Source: Gemmatimonadota bacterium
Lineage (GTDB): Bacteria > Gemmatimonadota > Gemmatimonadetes > Palauibacterales > Palauibacteraceae
Length of the DNA stretch: 50,692 nt
Assembly (NCBI GenBank): GCA_022825725.1
Contig: JAJDWE010000012.1
Location: 1-50,692, forward strand
Reading direction: 5' to 3'
A program made the translations under genes and the position numbers. Positions 47,360 through 50,692 of the stretch are shown piece after piece. How positions within the stretch are numbered: position 1 is the stretch's first letter; the number at the start of each line of letters is the position of its first letter. The notes below the pieces were generated by a model, which worked only from the letters and a program-made list of their open reading frames with translations, did no database searches and had not been told where the DNA came from.

Positions 47360-50300
47360 TCAGAAGACGAGTTCCGCCGAGAAGGTGAACGTTCGGAAGT
47401 TCGGGTAGCCGAAACTGTCGACGCGGTTCAGGGTCGCACTCCCGACCTCGCCGCCGTCCGAGCCGACTTCGGGATCGTACCCGCGGTACGCGGTGAAGGT
47501 GAACAGGTTGCGTCCGATCGCGCTCAGCGTGACCCGGTCGAACACGTCCCCGAACAGGGCCGACGAGACCGACTCCGGCAACGTGTAGCCGAGAGACAGT
47601 TCGCGGACCTTGAGCCAGTCGCCGTCCTCGCGGAACCAGGAGTTGTCCGACCCGACGTTGTAGATGACCGAGGCGTAGCCCGTCGGCTTGTTCAGCTCGA
47701 GCGGCTTGCCCGTCTGGTCCACATCCTCGCCGCGCAGTTCGCGAAGCGCCCACTGCGCCGTGTTGTTGTAGATGGAGTGACCCACCGACGACTCGAGGAG
47801 CGCGTTCAGGCTGAGGTTCCTGTACCGGAAGTTCGTCGCGAAGGACGCGTTGAAGTCCGGCGTTGTGTTCCCGTACGGGAGGAAGTCCGTCAGCCGGCAC
47901 TTCTCCGTGTAGTCGCCCGGGTTCTTGGCGACGCAGGCCGGCGAGTAGTCCTCGACGTAGAACGGATGCCCCCAGGCGTAGCTGCGGTCGCCGTCCGGGG
48001 TAGACACGGTCCCGGCGGTGCCCCACAGCTTCTTGGTGAAGCCTTCCGTGTGGTTGTGCCCGCCGGTGTAGACGAGAAGGCCATCATCGTTGACCTGGAA
48101 GTTGGCGCTGCAGTCGGAAGCCGACACGCCGACCGGCGCCAGGTCCGCACAACTCGTGGCCAGCACTTCGCCCCACAGTTCACCGAGCGGGCGACCCTCG
48201 GAGACGTAGAAGGTCCCCACCGTGTAGTCGGGCACGTCCAGACGCGTGATCTCCTGCCGCGTCCGGTCCCAGTTGAGGCGGAACTGGAGGCCCATGTCCT
48301 GCTCGTCGATCGCCGCGTAGCGCAGCGAGACCTCGTACGTCTGCGCCGAAATCTCGCCCGCGTTCTGCCACTGGTTCGAGAAGCCCACGAACGCCGGCTG
48401 CGGCACCTGCAGCAGCTGGTCGTCCGTCGTCTGCCACGCGTAGGTGAGGTCGAGGCCCAGATTGTCGAAGAACACGAAGTTCAACCCCGCCTCGCGCTCC
48501 GTCGTGAACTCCGGCCTGAGCGCCCGGTTCCCGAGGTTGACCGGGAAGATCGCGCCCTGCGCGACGCCGAACGTCTCGTACTGGGCGTTGAAGTTGGGCC
48601 GACCGCCCGCCGTCCCCAGCGAGAAGCGCAGCTTGAACTCATCGATCGCGTCGATGTTCCAGAAATCTTCCTGAGAGATCCGCCACGCGACGGAACCGCG
48701 ATAATACGTCTGCCACCGCTCATCGGGCCCGAACAGCGAGGAGCCGTCGCGACGAACGAGGCCATCGAGGATGTAGCGTCCCCGGTAGTCGACGCTCGCG
48801 ATTCCGAACAGGCCCTCCGACTTGATCGAGCGGACCTGGTTGTTTCCGCTCGTCTCACCGATGATCGCGCCGAAGTTGGGTACGTCCTGCACCGAGAACC
48901 GGCTGCCGAACACGCCGTTCGACTTGAAGCTCTGGTCTTCGATGAGGTAGCGGGCCTTCCCGCGCACCGTGACGTCGCCGTCCATGAACGTCCGGCTCGC
49001 ACCGAGCGTCACGGAGGCATTGATCGCCTCGTCGGTGAAGTTGAACTCGCGCAGGCTGCCGCCGGTGAGTTCGCCCGTGCCGCTGGCGCTCGACGTCCGC
49101 TCGTTCTTGGGCCGGATCGTGTAGTCCCGGAAGTCGGTCCGGTCGAAGGAGGCGTTCGCCTCGAGCGTCAACCAGTCGATGGCCGCGGGCGAGAAGTTGA
49201 GGTCGACGGAACCCATCGACCGCGTGCGCTTGTCGCGGCTGTCGTTCACCGCGAGCAGGTAGAGCGGGTTCGCCTCGATCGACTGCGGGTCCGCATCGAT
49301 GTCGGGGTACCCGTCGAACGACGACACGCCGGTCAGTTCGATCGCGGGCGACATGAAGGTGAGCCTGGAGAAGGCGCCTGTCGACACGGCCTTGTCGTCC
49401 TGGTCGGAGCGCGAATAGAAGCCGCTCGCCGCGATGTCGAGATCGCCGAAGCGCGTGTCGACGTTCAGGCGCACGTTCTGCCGCTCGAACCCCTCGTCGT
49501 CCGGAACGCCGACGTCGAAGGCCGAGAGACCCTGCGCGACGCGGTCCGCGTTCAGCGTGGCAAGGTTGTCGATGCACTGTGAGCAACTCACCACGCCCGC
49601 CTCGCGGAACTGGTCCACGCTGACCCGGAAGCTCGATTCGCCGAACCGGCCCGTCACCGCGCCGTAGATATCCATCGTCTCGCCGGGATCGAAGAACGTG
49701 TCCATGTGGTCGAACAGTTCGCCCGGGAACGCCTGGTTCGCGAACGCGGTGGCCGTGGTGCCCGGCTCGCCAGGATTGATCTGGTTGTAGAGCAGCGCCG
49801 AACCGAACCCCCGCCGGTTGAGGTCGCGGAAGTCGACCTCGCTGCCCTGCGAGTCGATGAACTTCGTCCCGGACGCGTTCATGGTGTACGGGTGCGAGCG
49901 CACGAGGCCGATATCACCGACGAGTTCGCCCAAGCCGTACTCGCCGCGGGCGAGGATGTCCAGCGTATTCATCTGCAGGCCCGTGCCGCGCTTCGTCGTG
50001 ATCTCGATCACGCCGTTCTGCGCCCGCGAACCGTACAGCGACGCCGCCGCCGCGCCCTTCACGATCTCCACGTGGTCGATGTCCAGCGCGCCGACGTCCG
50101 AAAGCGAGGCGCCTTCCGACTGGATCACGCCGTCGATCACGATCAGCGGCGACTGGCTTCGGCCGGCTGCGTTGATCGACGTCGGGCCGCGCAGCATGAT
50201 CGAGGCCGGCTGGCCGGGCTGGCCGGATCCGGAGATCACGGACACGCCAGCCGCCTTACCCGTCAGCAGCGAGGAAGCGTCCGCCGCCGGGACCGGCAGG

Positions 50301-50692
50301 TCCTGCGCCGACAGCCGCTCCACCGTGAACGGGAGCTTCACCTGAGGCGTCTCGCCCACCACGCCCGTCACGACGATGTCCTGGAGGCGAAGCGCCGTCT
50401 GCTCCACGGCGAAGTCCGCCGTCGCCACCTGGCCCGACGCCACCGTCACCGTCTGCGACAGCTCGCGATAGCCGATCAGGCGGACCGTCACGGTTTGCGC
50501 GCCCGCCGGTACGCCGTCCAGCCGGTACGTGCCCTCCACGCCCGTCAGCGTACCGATCACCGTTCCCGCAACGAACACCTGCGCGCCGGCCACCGGGGCC
50601 AGCGACTCCGCGTCGGTCACCGTCCCCGAGATCGCTCCCTGAGCGAGCAGCGGGGCCGCGCCGATAAAGAGCCAGGCGCTCACTGCCGTGGC
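47360..50692 (-). CDS. SusC/RagA-family TonB-dependent outer-membrane transporter (N-terminus beyond window)
   Basis: At least 1108 residues are present. The N-terminus has the tail of a signal (AWLFIGAAPLLAQ) and a carboxypeptidase-D-like regulatory beta-sandwich (AISGTVTDAESLAPVAGAQV, GTYRLDGVPAGAQTVTV). Then come a TonB-box-like DIVVTGVVGE and the plug with SSLLTGKAAGVSVISGSGQP, DVGALDIDHVEIVKGAAAAS and LYGSRAQNGVIEITTK, which is the SusC/RagA signature. The barrel runs to the C-terminus ending FSAELVF. The GTG at 50681-50683 could start translation, but the signal is short there, so the true start is probably outside. It takes up a ligand captured by SusD, with energy from TonB. Confidence 0.93.
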   Translation of the reverse strand, partial: ATAVSAWLFIGAAPLLAQGAISGTVTDAESLAPVAGAQVFVAGTVIGTLTGVEGTYRLDGVPAGAQTVTVRLIGYRELSQTVTVASGQVATADFAVEQTALRLQDIVVTGVVGETPQVKLPFTVERLSAQDLPVPAADASSLLTGKAAGVSVISGSGQPGQPASIMLRGPTSINAAGRSQSPLIVIDGVIQSEGASLSDVGALDIDHVEIVKGAAAASLYGSRAQNGVIEITTKRGTGLQMNTLDILARGEYGLGELVGDIGLVRSHPYTMNASGTKFIDSQGSEVDFRDLNRRGFGSALLYNQINPGEPGTTATAFANQAFPGELFDHMDTFFDPGETMDIYGAVTGRFGESSFRVSVDQFREAGVVSCSQCIDNLATLNADRVAQGLSAFDVGVPDDEGFERQNVRLNVDTRFGDLDIAASGFYSRSDQDDKAVSTGAFSRLTFMSPAIELTGVSSFDGYPDIDADPQSIEANPLYLLAVNDSRDKRTRSMGSVDLNFSPAAIDWLTLEANASFDRTDFRDYTIRPKNERTSSASGTGELTGGSLREFNFTDEAINASVTLGASRTFMDGDVTVRGKARYLIEDQSFKSNGVFGSRFSVQDVPNFGAIIGETSGNNQVRSIKSEGLFGIASVDYRGRYILDGLVRRDGSSLFGPDERWQTYYRGSVAWRISQEDFWNIDAIDEFKLRFSLGTAGGRPNFNAQYETFGVAQGAIFPVNLGNRALRPEFTTEREAGLNFVFFDNLGLDLTYAWQTTDDQLLQVPQPAFVGFSNQWQNAGEISAQTYEVSLRYAAIDEQDMGLQFRLNWDRTRQEITRLDVPDYTVGTFYVSEGRPLGELWGEVLATSCADLAPVGVSASDCSANFQVNDDGLLVYTGGHNHTEGFTKKLWGTAGTVSTPDGDRSYAWGHPFYVEDYSPACVAKNPGDYTEKCRLTDFLPYGNTTPDFNASFATNFRYRNLSLNALLESSVGHSIYNNTAQWALRELRGEDVDQTGKPLELNKPTGYASVIYNVGSDNSWFREDGDWLKVRELSLGYTLPESVSSALFGDVFDRVTLSAIGRNLFTFTAYRGYDPEVGSDGGEVGSATLNRVDSFGYPNFRTFTFSAELVF

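Overview
The window is GC-rich chromosomal DNA, dense with short-spaced and overlapping genes. Most junctions inside gene runs are 4-base ATGA or GTGA stop/start overlaps, and two are CTGA. The gene mix is a SusC/SusD pair, large secreted S9 peptidases, an Asp-box (VPS10/BNR) giant, a DUF5916 outer-membrane protein, an FG-GAP/UnbV lipoprotein, many lipoproteins and a Tat amidase. This fits an aerobic Gram-negative heterotroph, most likely Gemmatimonadota, possibly a marine or host-associated lineage. The assignment is inference from gene content; no rRNA is present. No phage, transposase or CRISPR array was seen.

Layout. 1-5715 (minus): NTF2-like secreted protein, S9 peptidase and a partial FG-GAP/UnbV lipoprotein. 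5869-6473 (plus): tRNA-Arg(TCG) and a DUF454 membrane protein. 6484-15351 (minus): Asp-box protein, MBL hydrolase, homocysteine methyltransferase, DUF5916 protein and cystathionine beta-synthase. 15453-16329: a NYN nuclease gene that looks like an insert, with a terminator upstream and a palindrome over its start. 16479-22152 (minus): nucleotidyltransferase, HMGL-family acyl transferase, a secreted protein, NAD-isocitrate dehydrogenase-like enzyme, two mini membrane proteins and glutaryl-CoA dehydrogenase. 22288-26724 (plus): DUF1499, lipoprotein, DUF445, SCO1 and CtaG, pointing to cytochrome oxidase maturation. 26737-29382 (minus): TPR protein, acyl-CoA ligase and CutA behind a promoter with tandem operator-like repeats. 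29502-30191 (minus): zinc-ribbon protein. 30192-30550: a structured non-coding stretch. 30551-32603 (plus): small AtzG/GatC-like protein and Tat amidase. 32611-34518 (minus): gamma-glutamyltransferase. 34599-34765: a 167-bp foldback element. 34762-41609 (minus): NYN-LOTUS-LOTUS-HhH protein, alkyladenine glycosylase, NhaC-type carrier, diaminopimelate decarboxylase and DEAD-box helicase in one tight run. 41772-45068 (minus): folK, aroB and an acyl-CoA ligase-like protein lacking the usual C-terminal lysine motif. 45147-50692 (minus): SusC (partial), SusD and a small lipoprotein.

The points most worth following are the bacterial MARF1/limkain-like NYN-LOTUS protein with a switch-like hairpin leader ahead of it, two CTG start codons embedded in stop codons, the foldback element that supplies the helicase stop codon, and the structured region with a minus-strand terminator near 30.3 kb.
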